Of a stretch of DNA of 64,000 bases, positions 1 to 9,532 are shown in pieces; position 1 is the first letter of the stretch; each line of letters starts with the position of its first letter. Below the pieces are notes generated by a model. That model had not been told where the DNA came from, searched no databases, and saw nothing but the letters and a program-made list of their open reading frames with translations. Both the position numbers and the translations under genes were made by a program. Source of the stretch: Flavobacterium resistens (GTDB lineage Bacteria; Bacteroidota; Bacteroidia; Flavobacteriales; Flavobacteriaceae); NCBI RefSeq assembly GCF_900182645.1, contig NZ_FXTA01000001.1, positions 744,001-808,000 of the forward strand. Direction: 5' to 3'.

Positions 1-1149
1 CTCAAAAAGGTTTTTATATTCTTGCAATTTTTTGAAGTTAGCATCATCAGCTTCGATTGAAAACCCTCTTGGTGTAAATCCACCTGAATCACTTTCTAAA
101 GCAAAAATATGATTCTCGTTCTTTTGTTTTGCAACTTCTTCATATTTTGCTCCACCTTTTCCACCGTTTTCTTCATTCATAAACAATACAACACGAATCG
201 TATTTTTAGGTTTATAGTTTAAGTTTTTCAGGATACGAACTACTTCCATACTTTGTACCACTCCTGCTCCATCGTCATGCGAACCATCGGCTAAATCCCA
301 AGAGTCTAGATGTCCACCAACAACAAGAATGTTCTCTGGAGTTACTGTTCCTTTTAATTCTCCAATCACATTATAAGATAATACATCTGGCAAAGTCTCG
401 CAAGATTGTTTGAAATATAATTTAATCCCCGGATTGGCTTTCAAAGTTTTACTCAATAATTCTGCTCCGTTTGTACTAATTGCCGCCGCCGGAATATATT
501 GTTCTTTTGGCAAATCACCATAGCTTTGAGCCCCTGCATGTGGGAAATCATCTAAACGTAAGTTTAAAGAACGTACAATCGCTCCAACTGCACCAAGTTT
601 AGCTGCTTCTTTTGCACCACTTCTTCTTTGATCTCCTGCTTCAGAATAAGAATTAAAAGTTCCAATATATTCAGGATTCATTGGTCTATTAAAAAACACA
701 ATTTTACCTTTTACTTTATCGCCTAATCCTTTTAATTCATCAAGGCTTTGTACTTCAATTACTTCAGCTGTAATTCCAGTTTTTGGAGTTGCAACTGAAC
801 CTCCCAATGCACAGATTGGTACAGCAGTTTTTACTTTTCCGTCTACGATAAAAGCAGTTTCTTTCTCGCCGCGAACCCAGTGAGGGACCATAACTTCTTG
901 TAAATAAACTTTATCAAGACCAAGACTTTCTAATTGTCTTTTTGTGTATTCTACACCTTCTGCAGCACCTTTTGATCCAGATAAACGACTTCCGATATCA
1001 TTTGATAAATATTCTAACCAAGAATAACATTTAGCTTCGGTTAAAGCTTTTTTGTAAAATAATTTAATGTTTTTTTCATCATTTGATTGTGCAAACGATG
1101 CGGTCAATCCATTTAAAACTAAAGCAGTTAAAAGAATGGTTTTTTTCAT
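1..1149 (-). CDS. Secreted M28 family aminopeptidase/carboxypeptidase (3' end outside window)
   Basis: This is a zinc-dependent exopeptidase of the M28 family, expected to act in the periplasm or outside the cell. The first 383 residues are visible and the gene runs off the left edge. It opens with a signal peptide (MKKTILLTALVLNG, then A/Q around residue 21). A protease-associated (PA) insert lies at roughly residues 110-240. The metal site is seen near residue 282 as HLDSWD followed by SHDDGAG, and a NEENGG motif near residue 325 supplies the catalytic and ligand glutamates. The gene stands alone, separated from the next gene by about 150 bases that include that gene's terminator. The family call is firm; substrate preference cannot be read from the sequence. 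Confidence 0.9.
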   Translation of the reverse strand, partial: MKKTILLTALVLNGLTASFAQSNDEKNIKLFYKKALTEAKCYSWLEYLSNDIGSRLSGSKGAAEGVEYTKRQLESLGLDKVYLQEVMVPHWVRGEKETAFIVDGKVKTAVPICALGGSVATPKTGITAEVIEVQSLDELKGLGDKVKGKIVFFNRPMNPEYIGTFNSYSEAGDQRRSGAKEAAKLGAVGAIVRSLNLRLDDFPHAGAQSYGDLPKEQYIPAAAISTNGAELLSKTLKANPGIKLYFKQSCETLPDVLSYNVIGELKGTVTPENILVVGGHLDSWDLADGSHDDGAGVVQSMEVVRILKNLNYKPKNTIRVVLFMNEENGGKGGAKYEEVAKQKNENHIFALESDSGGFTPRGFSIEADDANFKKLQEYKNLFE

Positions 1150-1230
1150 GTTTTTTATAGCATTTTTGGGTTGTTTTACAAAGGAACAAAAATCTTTATA
1201 ACTGTCAGAGTTTTTTTGCAGACTTTTGTC

Positions 1231-1284
1231 AAAAAAAAAGCTCTGATTGCAATTATCTTTCGATTTGCAAATCAGAGCTTTTAT
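1231..1284 (-). terminator. Rho-independent terminator of the GH43-like gene
   Basis: AAAGCTCTGATT and its complement AATCAGAGCTTT form a long stem that is extended by further pairing in the loop. On the minus strand it ends in a run of T. It lies 18 bases past the stop of the gene ending at 1302. Confidence 0.75.
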
Positions 1285-1301
1285 ATCTTATTAAATAAAA
1301 T

Positions 1302-3227
1302 TTATTTTACTTCAATAAGTTTATTTCTTGTACCGATCCCGTTTTCATTAAAAGGCTCAATCGTGAAATAATATTTTGTGCCTTTGTCAAGACCTCTAAA
1401 ATCATATGAGTTCTCTCCGTAAACCATAATACTGTTATATAGTTTATCAGGAGTTATGCCATAAAAAATATTATACCCAATTGCATCTGACTGCTTTTTC
1501 CATGATATCATAGCGTTGCGAGAATCCGTTTTGTTTCTGTCAACTTTAAATCCGGAAACTGCTTTTGGTTTTTCTGACAAACCATTTCCAAAAACTCTAA
1601 AATCAGAGATTGCAAATAAACCAGATGCATTATGAATATTTTCCATTTTGATATAACGCTTTTTTATCGATTTTGAAAGCTCTACATAATCATGCGGTAC
1701 ATCTTTGTCATTTTGGGATTTATCTACAACCAAAGTCCAGTTTATGGCATCATCAGACATAAATATTTTATATTGATAATAAATATCCATTGCCTTATTG
1801 TACTGCGTTGCTTTATGATCTGCGTAATTAATTTGCAGCGCATTTATTTCCATTTTTCTGCCTAAATCCATTTGAAGCCACTCTCCTGGATTACTTGTTT
1901 TAGCCGACCAATAGGTTTGAATGTTTTCGTCTGTTAAGTTTTCTGGTCCGTAACAGAACTTTTCATATACTTTTTTACCACCATTATCCATTCTGTGTGT
2001 TTCTACTTCCATACATTCTTCAGAAGAAGAAACGGTTACGGGCTTTTTGTATGAAAGCAACATCCAACCAGATGAAGCTCCTTTTGTTTGATCACGCTGG
2101 CTTGTTGGAAGCACAATCGGAAAATCTCCATAAGCTGTAATAGAATACATTACGTCATCTTTATCAAATCCAGCAGGAAACATATCAATGCGACGCTCAA
2201 AACGATCTTTAATCGAAATTTTACACGTTCCTGTATTCCAATAATTTCCATAATTATCTGCAAACGTATTTCCGTGACCGGCACCAATTACAAATCCACC
2301 CGGTTTATATGACATTGGATTGTGTTTTTGATACGTAAAAGGTCCTAAAGGATTATCACCTACGTGAACACCATTTGCATAACCTTTAAATTCAGTTGCT
2401 GGTGCGCCATATTGCATATAATATTTTCCGTTATGTTTAGTCATCCAGGCACCTTCAATGAAATTTCCCCAAGGCGCTGGTTCCATATCATTATTTGGTC
2501 CAAAACGTTCCCATCCATGAGCTGAAGGATCTAGAATTGCAACTTCTTTAATTTGCCCATAAGGACGCTGAATATCTTCTACTTCTGTGGCTTTGTATAA
2601 TTGTGCATAATCCGCCTGATTTCCTTTTGGAAGCCAAGTACTATAATCTACTTCTGTTCCTACAAGCGGTAGTTTTCCACTTGAACCGTAGTACATATAT
2701 ACTTTTTTGTCATCGTCTTGAAAAATCGCAGGATCCCAAGTTGGCAACATTGCTTTGTCAACATGACGAATCCATCTTCCTGATTTTGGATTTGCTGTTT
2801 TCCAGATTGGATGATCTCTTTTCCAAGTTGAACCCACATAAAATAATGTATCATTCACAACCCAGGCTGCCGGAGCACATTGATCATCATCGCCAGGCTG
2901 TCTTTGGAAACTTCCGTAAACAAAATTCCAGTCTGACATATCTTTACTCCAAAAAAATCCTGCCTGATTGGTAGCAAATAAATAATATTCACCTTTATAT
3001 GTAATAATAACGGGATCGGCGCTAGAACGGCGTGAATACGGAATTCCATTATGATTGAAAGTCGTATAATTGTAGCCTATATTAATCGGATTACAATAAG
3101 TCGTTGCAGGTTTATTAGGGTCAAACCATTCTGTTTTGCCAGTTGCATTTTGAGCCAAAATACTGTTATTGAAAACGATCAAAAACAATAAAATTGGCAG
3201 TCTCAGTTGTTTATTTATTTTTTTCAT
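1302..3227 (-). CDS. GH43-like exo-glycosidase with F5/8 type C and fibronectin III domains
   Basis: This looks like a secreted glycoside hydrolase with a five-bladed beta-propeller of the GH43 type. A signal peptide ends near AQ26. The propeller spans about residues 45-400. The three acidic residues expected of GH43 are visible in order: D71 (SADPVI), D165 (TWDPAIF) and E258 (IEGAW). A discoidin-like F5/8C carbohydrate-binding domain follows at about 405-545 and an FN3 domain at about 555-641. The gene is the last of the minus-strand polysaccharide locus, 31 bases after the phosphodiesterase gene. GH43 enzymes are usually arabinofuranosidases or xylosidases. The neighbours suggest a beta-glucan instead, so its true substrate is uncertain and it may trim side groups. 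Confidence 0.8.
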   Translation of the reverse strand: MKKINKQLRLPILLFLIVFNNSILAQNATGKTEWFDPNKPATTYCNPINIGYNYTTFNHNGIPYSRRSSADPVIITYKGEYYLFATNQAGFFWSKDMSDWNFVYGSFQRQPGDDDQCAPAAWVVNDTLFYVGSTWKRDHPIWKTANPKSGRWIRHVDKAMLPTWDPAIFQDDDKKVYMYYGSSGKLPLVGTEVDYSTWLPKGNQADYAQLYKATEVEDIQRPYGQIKEVAILDPSAHGWERFGPNNDMEPAPWGNFIEGAWMTKHNGKYYMQYGAPATEFKGYANGVHVGDNPLGPFTYQKHNPMSYKPGGFVIGAGHGNTFADNYGNYWNTGTCKISIKDRFERRIDMFPAGFDKDDVMYSITAYGDFPIVLPTSQRDQTKGASSGWMLLSYKKPVTVSSSEECMEVETHRMDNGGKKVYEKFCYGPENLTDENIQTYWSAKTSNPGEWLQMDLGRKMEINALQINYADHKATQYNKAMDIYYQYKIFMSDDAINWTLVVDKSQNDKDVPHDYVELSKSIKKRYIKMENIHNASGLFAISDFRVFGNGLSEKPKAVSGFKVDRNKTDSRNAMISWKKQSDAIGYNIFYGITPDKLYNSIMVYGENSYDFRGLDKGTKYYFTIEPFNENGIGTRNKLIEVK

Positions 3228-3258
3228 GATTTGATTTGTATTTATAAAGGCTAAAAGA

Positions 3259-4044
3259 TTATTTTTTCGCTTTTAATCTTTCCTTTAAAAGTTCAGGTTC
3301 ATTTGTCGTGATATAATTGAATTTTTGATCGATAATCCAATCCATATCTGCGGCTTCATTTACAGTCCAGGCGTTTAATATAATTTTGTTTTCTTTAGCT
3401 TCCTGTATCCAATCAGGATGTTTTTTAAATACCGAATAGTGATAATCAACACCATTGATCTTGTCTACTTTAACTTCTTTCGGAGACTTATTTCCTTCTA
3501 AATATTGAAGCGAAGTTTTAGAATCTATAGCTCTAATTTGTTTTAGAATATCGTAATCAAAACTTATGTAGCATGTTTTTTTATTGGCTTTAAGTTTTTT
3601 GATTGTTTCTACAGTTTTTATAGCCGTTTCTTTTCCGCGCTCTTTACTAATTTCTGAAGGTTTTATTTCACAAACCAACAGCGTGTGTTTGTTCTTTTTT
3701 ATTCCTTCTGAAATATATTCGTAAAGTGTTGGCAGCTTTTCACCATTCGATAAATTAAACTTAATTAAATCAGCGTAATTGGTTTGTTCGATCAATAATT
3801 TATTAAAATGAGCATCGTGATTAATTACCAGTGAATCATCGGCAGTGCGCCAAACATCAAATTCTGATCCAGGCAATTTTAAATCAATTGCATGTCTTAA
3901 GGAAGCAATCGAATTTTCTGGAAGATTATTTTTTTTCCACGCACCTCTATGCGCTACAATTGCATTCTTCTGCGCATAACAAGAAGAGAACGCGAATAAT
4001 AAACTTAAAAAAAAGAAAGCATGGGATTTTTTGAAAACATTCAT
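3259..4044 (-). CDS. Exported glycerophosphodiester phosphodiesterase (GDPD family)
   Basis: Enzymes of this family hydrolyse glycerophosphodiesters to glycerol 3-phosphate and an alcohol. The 261-residue protein has the family signature: H32-R33 in AHRGA, E43 in LPENS, E61 and D63 in SEFDVW, and H76 in INHD. CEIKP and NAWTVNE follow in the TIM barrel. An N-terminal signal ends in AFSSC, so C22 may be lipidated. It lies downstream of the GH3 terminator and just before the GH43-like gene. In this setting it may strip phosphoglycerol groups from a glucan rather than act on phospholipid breakdown products; that is inference. The enzyme family itself is clear. Confidence 0.88.
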   Translation of the reverse strand: MNVFKKSHAFFFLSLLFAFSSCYAQKNAIVAHRGAWKKNNLPENSIASLRHAIDLKLPGSEFDVWRTADDSLVINHDAHFNKLLIEQTNYADLIKFNLSNGEKLPTLYEYISEGIKKNKHTLLVCEIKPSEISKERGKETAIKTVETIKKLKANKKTCYISFDYDILKQIRAIDSKTSLQYLEGNKSPKEVKVDKINGVDYHYSVFKKHPDWIQEAKENKIILNAWTVNEAADMDWIIDQKFNYITTNEPELLKERLKAKK

Positions 4045-4081
4045 AACATTTAAAGATTAAAAAGATTTCGTCTTTTAGAAA

Positions 4082-4107
4082 AAAAGCCCTCCAAATGAAG
4101 GGCTTTT
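4082..4107 (-). terminator. Rho-independent terminator after the GH3 gene
   Basis: AAAAGCCCT and AGGGCTTTT flank an 8-base loop, and on the minus strand the stem runs into a T tract. It sits just past the GH3 stop at 4126. The phosphodiesterase gene beyond it is therefore either separately transcribed or reached by read-through. Confidence 0.8.
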
Positions 4108-4125
4108 AACTAACCAATAAACCAA

Positions 4126-6426
4126 CTATTTAGTTAACTCGAAACTAACTTTCTTGTCGGCAGTTGAATTTCCTCCGACGAAAACATCAAACTGTCCAGG
4201 CTCTGCTACGAATTGTAAATCAGAGTTATAAAATTTTAAATCTTCAACAGTAATGTCAAAACTTATTGTTTGTTTTTCACCTTTTTTAAGTGCTATTTTT
4301 TGGAAACCTTTCAATTCTCTAACTGGTCTTGTTACAGAACCAACTAAATCTCTAATGTATAATTGAACCGTTTCTTTTCCGTCAAAATTTCCTGTATTGG
4401 TTACATCAACCGTTACTTTCAATTTTCCGTTTGAATCCATTTTATCAGAAGAAATTTTCAAGTTTGAATAATCAAAAGTGGTATAACTTAAACCAAATCC
4501 GAATGGAAATAAAGGCTCATTTCTTTCGTCAATATAGTTTGATCTGAATTTCTCGAATTTCCCTTCTGTGTTAGAAAGTGGTCTTCCTGTATTTTTGTGT
4601 GCATAGTAAATTGGCAACTGCCCAACACTTCTTGGAAAAGTCGAAGTCAATTTTCCTGAAGGATTAACATCTCCAAACAAAACATCTGCAATTGCATATC
4701 CAGCTTCTGTACCAGCAAACCAAGCATTTAAAATAGCTGGAACTGTTTTTTCTTCGTCTGTAATCACTAACGGACGACCATCAAATAAAACTAAAACAAC
4801 TGGTTTTCCTGTTTTCAATAAAGCATTTAATAAGTCTTTCTGTGCTTGTGGAATCTGTAAATTTGTACGGCTGCTTGATTCTCCGCTCATTTCTGCAGAT
4901 TCTCCAAGTGCCGCAACAATTACATCTGACTGATTAGCAACTTTTAAAGCCTCTGCTAATAATTCTTCTTTTGAACGGCCATCACGATGTAATGTTTTTC
5001 CAAACATTGTCGCGTTAGTTTCAAAAGTTTCGTCGTAATCTAAATTGCTTCCTTTAGCATATAAAACTTTCGTTCCTGCTCCGGCAACTTCTTTAATTCC
5101 AGCCAATAATGAAACCGCGTTTTCCATTTTAGTGGCAACACTCCAAGTTCCTGGCATGTTTTCTTTAGCATCTGCTAATGGTCCAATTAAACCAATAGTC
5201 CCCGATTTTTTAAGCGGTAATAATTGGTTTTGGTTTTTTAATAAAACCAATGATTGAGCTGCAATTTGACGTGCTTCTTTTCTGCTATCCATTGTAAAGA
5301 TTTCAGTTTTAGCTCTTTTCTCATCACAATATTTATATGGATCTTCGAATAATCCTAAATCGTATTTTGCTTCTAAAATAAGTTTAACAGCATTGTCGAT
5401 TGTTTCCATAGAAACTCTTTTCTCATCTAGAGATTTTTTCAAAGTTCCTAAGAAACCTTCTCCAACCATATCCATTTCAACACCAGCATTTAAAGCTAAA
5501 GCCGAAACATCTTGAAGATTCCCCATTCCGTGTTCGATCATTTCTGGAATTCCAGTAAAATCTGTTACCACAAAACCTTTGAATCCCCATTGTTTTCTTA
5601 AAACATCTGTCATTAACCATTTGTTTCCAGTTGCCGGAATTCCGTCAATTTCGTTGAAAGACGCCATAACTGAGCCTACACCAGCATCAACTGCTGCTTT
5701 GTAAGGTGGGAAATAGTCATTAAACATTCTGATATGACTCATATCAACTGTATTATAATCACGTCCGGCTTCTGGCGCTCCATATAATGCGAAGTGCTTA
5801 ACACATGCTAAAATTGAATTATTTTTAGAAAGATCATGTTGTTGGTAACCATTAACCATCGCTTTTGCAATCTGGCTTCCTAAGTAAGGATCTTCTCCTG
5901 AACCTTCAGAAACTCTTCCCCATCTTGGATCACGAGAAATGTCAACCATTGGAGAAAATGTCCAGTTGATTCCGTCGGCACTTGCTTCTTTTGCCGCAAT
6001 TTGAGCACTTCTTTCAATTAATGCCATATCCCAAGTACAAGACAATCCTAACGGAATTGGGAATGTTGTTTCGTAACCGTGAATAACATCCATTCCAAAA
6101 AGCAATGGAATTTTTAAACGGCTTTTTTCAACAGCAATTTTTTGTACTTCTTTAATTTTCTGTACTGATTTTATATTGAACAAACCGCCTACTTTTCCTT
6201 CAGCAATATTTTTTGCAACATTTGAACTATTTGCCTGACCAGTTGTAATATCACCAGAGGTTGGTAAATTTAGCTGTCCTAATTTTTCATCTAATGTCAT
6301 TTTTGACATTAACTCTGCCACAAACTCTGACTTAGGTTTAATTTTCACTGTACTTTTTGTGCTCTTTTTTTGAGCGTAACCCAAAACAGCACATCCTAAA
6401 AAAAGTAAGACTAATTTGTTTTTCAT
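4126..6426 (-). CDS. bglX: GH3 family beta-glucosidase (BglX-like)
   Basis: This is a 766-residue secreted GH3 beta-glucosidase that removes glucose from the non-reducing end of beta-gluco-oligosaccharides. The start at 6426 (MKNKLVLLFLGCAVLGYAQ) was chosen because it begins a proper signal peptide. The longer open frame to 6534 would run into the preceding esterase gene. Motifs in order: RDPRWGR at 165-171, KHFA at about 210-213, and the nucleophile D289 in VVTDF (most relatives have SDW). The C-terminal alpha/beta sandwich and the FN3-like domain complete the usual length. It follows the esterase gene by 10 bases. In relatives, GH3 enzymes next to GH144 act on sophoro-oligosaccharides (beta-1,2). 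Confidence 0.92.
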   Translation of the reverse strand: MKNKLVLLFLGCAVLGYAQKKSTKSTVKIKPKSEFVAELMSKMTLDEKLGQLNLPTSGDITTGQANSSNVAKNIAEGKVGGLFNIKSVQKIKEVQKIAVEKSRLKIPLLFGMDVIHGYETTFPIPLGLSCTWDMALIERSAQIAAKEASADGINWTFSPMVDISRDPRWGRVSEGSGEDPYLGSQIAKAMVNGYQQHDLSKNNSILACVKHFALYGAPEAGRDYNTVDMSHIRMFNDYFPPYKAAVDAGVGSVMASFNEIDGIPATGNKWLMTDVLRKQWGFKGFVVTDFTGIPEMIEHGMGNLQDVSALALNAGVEMDMVGEGFLGTLKKSLDEKRVSMETIDNAVKLILEAKYDLGLFEDPYKYCDEKRAKTEIFTMDSRKEARQIAAQSLVLLKNQNQLLPLKKSGTIGLIGPLADAKENMPGTWSVATKMENAVSLLAGIKEVAGAGTKVLYAKGSNLDYDETFETNATMFGKTLHRDGRSKEELLAEALKVANQSDVIVAALGESAEMSGESSSRTNLQIPQAQKDLLNALLKTGKPVVLVLFDGRPLVITDEEKTVPAILNAWFAGTEAGYAIADVLFGDVNPSGKLTSTFPRSVGQLPIYYAHKNTGRPLSNTEGKFEKFRSNYIDERNEPLFPFGFGLSYTTFDYSNLKISSDKMDSNGKLKVTVDVTNTGNFDGKETVQLYIRDLVGSVTRPVRELKGFQKIALKKGEKQTISFDITVEDLKFYNSDLQFVAEPGQFDVFVGGNSTADKKVSFELTK

Positions 6427-6436
6427 TCTATTTAAT

Positions 6437-7150
6437 TTATTTGTTTGTATTCGTTTTTTTCTGTTGCAACATCCAATCGTAGATAGCTGCATTATCATAA
6501 ACTCTTGTCCAGCTGTCGTGATTTGCATCATCAAAGATGGTAAGCTTTACATCTTTTGCATTGCACTTTTTCAATTCTTTGTAAATCGTCATTGCATAAT
6601 TTACATTTACGACATCATCCAGCAATCCGTGAAAAATTCTGGTTGGAATATTGGCTATTTCACAAGCTTTTTCTAATTGAATTAAATCTACAAAACCAGC
6701 GACAGGTACGTTTGCGGCAAATAGATCCGGATGTGCAAAAGCCAAATTCCACGAAGCCCAGCCTCCTGAGCTCAAACCAGTAACATATATTCTTTCTGAA
6801 TCAATTTTATTTTCCTTCTGAATTTTTAAAATCAACTCATAAATCGATTCTATATCCCAATTTTCATCTTCTTTACATTGCGGAGCCAGAACGTAAGCAT
6901 CTAATTGATGTGTTTTTAAATACTTAAAAGGTCCATGAATTTTTACCTTTTCAATATCGGTTCCTTTTTCTCCATCTCCAGAAATAAAAACTATCAAAGG
7001 CTTCTTCTCTTTTGTATTTGCAGGTTTATGCAGTGCATAACCCAGCTCATACTTTGTCATTATTACTGTATTTATTTTTCCCGTTGTTTCACTTTGGGCA
7101 AAACCAAATACAGAAAACAATAAGACTAGAAGCGTTATTTTTTGTTTCAT
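6437..7150 (-). CDS. Exported alpha/beta-hydrolase esterase (prolyl oligopeptidase/dienelactone hydrolase-like)
   Basis: This 237-residue protein has a signal peptide ending near AQ19 and an alpha/beta-hydrolase core. The nucleophile is S127 in GLSSG. The likely acid is D178 or D179 in GLLDD, and H211 (DANHDSW) completes the triad. It sits between the GH144 gene (9 bases upstream) and the GH3 gene (10 bases downstream), so it is almost certainly co-transcribed with them. Enzymes of this type in glycan loci often remove acyl substituents such as acetyl or succinyl groups. That role here is inferred from the neighbours; the fold and triad are seen directly. Confidence 0.82.
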   Translation of the reverse strand: MKQKITLLVLLFSVFGFAQSETTGKINTVIMTKYELGYALHKPANTKEKKPLIVFISGDGEKGTDIEKVKIHGPFKYLKTHQLDAYVLAPQCKEDENWDIESIYELILKIQKENKIDSERIYVTGLSSGGWASWNLAFAHPDLFAANVPVAGFVDLIQLEKACEIANIPTRIFHGLLDDVVNVNYAMTIYKELKKCNAKDVKLTIFDDANHDSWTRVYDNAAIYDWMLQQKKTNTNK

Positions 7151-7159
7151 TTTTCTGAA

Positions 7160-8545
7160 TTAAATTCCGTATTTACCTGATGTAAATCCAAGTTTTTTCA
7201 AACCTTGTTTCGTGTCAGATGCATTCATGAACAACTTCCATAACAAGCCAGTTCTATAGTTTTCGACCATAGGAGCAATAGTTCCTTGATCGATTGCCAA
7301 ATAACGAGCTGTTACCCAATTAAACTGTGGTGAAAAAGCATCATATGGCCCTGCAATTCCAACAAGTTTTGCTTTATTATCATCATATATATAATGCAAA
7401 AACTTCATAGATTCTACTGGAGTATATGGGAAAGATGATAATGCCGCAGTTGGTGAAATTACACCGTTATCATTATTTGGCTGATGCGCTGTATAACCCG
7501 TTGTTCCATCAGGATTACGAGTGTAACTTGCTGTTAATCCCCAGCATTTATCTGAATAATCTTTAAAACCTTTTGGATTAGCAACACTGTATTGAACCAT
7601 AATTTTAGCATGATTTTGCGTCAATTGCCAGTAATCTGCATATTTGTCTTTTAATGAATTTGGATCTAAACCTAAATAAGAATAATGTGACCAGAACATT
7701 GGTCCTACATTTCCTGAAGCTCCATTATAGTTTAAAACTACCGGAATTCCATATTGAGATCTGCCGTCTACTATAGCACCATTTCTTGCCCAAGCTTGGT
7801 GATAAGCTTCAGCAGAAATTGGATGCGTTGGTGATGAAGCTGCCATTACATACGTAATCAAACATTCGTTATAACCTTCAAGCTTGAAATTCATTTCCCA
7901 ACCATAATTTGGTGACCAATGCCAGTATAACGCATTTTCTCCTTTTGTGTACCAATCCCACTCTACACCTTTCCATAGTTCATCTGCTTTTGCAGCTAAT
8001 GCTTTTTCAGATGTGCTTCCATCTTTAAAATACTCTCTAATCGTAATTAAAGCTTGACAAACGAAAGAAGTTTCCACTAAATCTCCGCCATTATCTTTTG
8101 TTCCAAATGGTATAACTTTTCCCGCTTTATTGTCCATCCAATGTGGCCAAGCACCGTGAAATCTGTCGGCTTTTTCAAGAAAATTTAATGCTGTGGTAAG
8201 TCTAGAAACAGCTTCAGCTCTTGGCAAAAAACCTCTTTCTACGCCTACAACAATTGTCATCAAACCAAATCCAGAACCTCCTGTAGTTATAATGTTTGAC
8301 TCAAAATTTGGATCTTCTGTCAAGTATCTTTCTCTTGCTAATTTTGAATTAGGATCAGCATAATCCCAAAAATATTTTATTGCATCTTTTTGAACCTGAT
8401 CCATTGCTTCAGCGTCTGTCAGAGGCTTTGTTGGTGTAGTTGGATTTGTTGGTAATGGAGTTCCTCCTCCTTTTCCGTCTGGCGTCGATGATGAGCATGA
8501 ATTAAAAAAGCTCAAAAAAGCAACTATGTATATTGAAATTTTCAT
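7160..8545 (-). CDS. GH144-type endo-beta-1,2-glucanase, lipoprotein
   Basis: This 461-residue protein matches the glucoamylase-like (alpha/alpha)6 family that includes the GH144 endo-beta-1,2-glucanases of Bacteroidota. It carries a lipoprotein signal (lipobox ending FFNSC, C17) followed by a Gly/Pro/Thr-rich linker, so it is probably surface-anchored. Characteristic stretches include AIKYFWDYA, GFGLMTIVVGVERG, GAWPHWM and NLVTARYLA-like motifs towards the C-terminus. It is the main backbone-cleaving enzyme of the locus and defines the likely substrate, a beta-1,2-linked glucan. I recognised the family from these sequence features; a profile search would confirm GH144 over related DUF-type families. 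Confidence 0.8.
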   Translation of the reverse strand: MKISIYIVAFLSFFNSCSSSTPDGKGGGTPLPTNPTTPTKPLTDAEAMDQVQKDAIKYFWDYADPNSKLARERYLTEDPNFESNIITTGGSGFGLMTIVVGVERGFLPRAEAVSRLTTALNFLEKADRFHGAWPHWMDNKAGKVIPFGTKDNGGDLVETSFVCQALITIREYFKDGSTSEKALAAKADELWKGVEWDWYTKGENALYWHWSPNYGWEMNFKLEGYNECLITYVMAASSPTHPISAEAYHQAWARNGAIVDGRSQYGIPVVLNYNGASGNVGPMFWSHYSYLGLDPNSLKDKYADYWQLTQNHAKIMVQYSVANPKGFKDYSDKCWGLTASYTRNPDGTTGYTAHQPNNDNGVISPTAALSSFPYTPVESMKFLHYIYDDNKAKLVGIAGPYDAFSPQFNWVTARYLAIDQGTIAPMVENYRTGLLWKLFMNASDTKQGLKKLGFTSGKYGI

Positions 8546-8572
8546 TTTATTCTAAATAATATTAACTAAATA

Positions 8573-8602
8573 ATACACCTGGAGGAAACCCTCCAGGTGT
8601 AT
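8573..8602 (-). terminator. Strong hairpin between LamG and GH144 genes (attenuator or mRNA-processing hairpin)
   Basis: ATACACCTGGAGG at 8573-8585 pairs perfectly over 13 bases with 8590-8602, closing a 4-base loop. On the minus strand the stem is followed by TTATTTAG rather than a true T tract. It is therefore more likely a partial terminator or 3'-end stabiliser separating the susCD-LamG messages from the enzyme messages. Confidence 0.6.
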
Positions 8603-8613
8603 TTGAAAAATAC

Positions 8614-9513
8614 TTATCTCTTGTCCTTTTCCAGTTTATATAAAGCTGTAACTTCATTATCTGAAAGAGCAGCATCATATATTCTGAATTCATCCATTAA
8701 TCCTGTATAGTTAAGCATCCAGCTATCAGGAGCGCCCCATGGAGCACCTAAATGCTGCTGATACCCTCCAATGATAAATTTAGAAACTTCAGAACTAGCT
8801 AATTCTCCAAAAGGACCACCGCCCGTTGCAGGATCACTTGCGTATCTTTTTGAAATCGATGCTGGTAAAGTTATTTTTTGTCCGTCAATATAAAGGCTGT
8901 AAGTAGAGCTTGTACCATTATATGACCAAACAACATGTTTCCATGCACCAAACATATTAGGCAAAACATTTGCACCACTATGTTCTATAAATTGTCCAGC
9001 CCAAGGAATACTAGGAGTTACATCTCTTTGAATATGGTTTTTCATCAACATTGTTGTTGCTGGTCCAGTTCCTTCAATAAGTGTAAAAATATTACCCCAG
9101 AAATCTGTTTTCTTTGGAAGCATAAACAATGATTGAGCTCCTGCAGTATGCGGATCAGTTTTGATCCACATTGAAACTGTTATATTTTTTAAGCCTGATA
9201 CAGAACTTGCAACATTGTTATAAGCAATAAATGAAGTTGCAGAACCTTTGTAAGCACTACCTTTTACACCTGTGTCATAAGAAACGTTTGTTCCTGTACC
9301 ACCAGTTATTCCGCCTTTCGAATCATTGATATTACCATCAAAACTGAACTTCGCAAGCAAATGACTTGGTGCAATATCATCTGAATTCTCATATCCGCCA
9401 ATTGACTCGTATGGAACTGGACTGTTAACTTTATCTATACTATCCTCACAGCTTACAAAAATTTGTGAAGCCAAAGCAAAAGAAAGTAATAAAATAGATT
9501 TATTTTTTTTCAT
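8614..9513 (-). CDS. LamG-domain surface lipoprotein (probable glycan-binding protein)
   Basis: This 299-residue lipoprotein (signal peptide ending IFVSC, C22) has a concanavalin A/laminin G-like jelly roll over roughly residues 50-290, with typical strands such as ITVSMWIKTD, WKHVVWSYNG, YSLYIDGQKI and GLMDEFRIYDAALS. In glycan loci the gene after SusD usually encodes a surface glycan-binding protein, and its position 19 bases behind susD fits that role. It could instead have weak hydrolase activity, but no catalytic residues of a LamG-type enzyme are evident. The domain call is firm; ligand and function are inferred. Confidence 0.8.
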   Translation of the reverse strand: MKKNKSILLLSFALASQIFVSCEDSIDKVNSPVPYESIGGYENSDDIAPSHLLAKFSFDGNINDSKGGITGGTGTNVSYDTGVKGSAYKGSATSFIAYNNVASSVSGLKNITVSMWIKTDPHTAGAQSLFMLPKKTDFWGNIFTLIEGTGPATTMLMKNHIQRDVTPSIPWAGQFIEHSGANVLPNMFGAWKHVVWSYNGTSSTYSLYIDGQKITLPASISKRYASDPATGGGPFGELASSEVSKFIIGGYQQHLGAPWGAPDSWMLNYTGLMDEFRIYDAALSDNEVTALYKLEKDKR

Positions 9514-9532
9514 TTTATTTATTATTTAAGGA

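Noticed and set aside
2603..2974. 123-residue open frame on the plus strand
   Set aside because: It lies fully antisense inside the GH43-like gene and shows no promoter or family features.
6427..6534. N-terminal extension of the GH3 protein
   Set aside because: It overlaps the esterase gene and would place 36 residues before the signal peptide.
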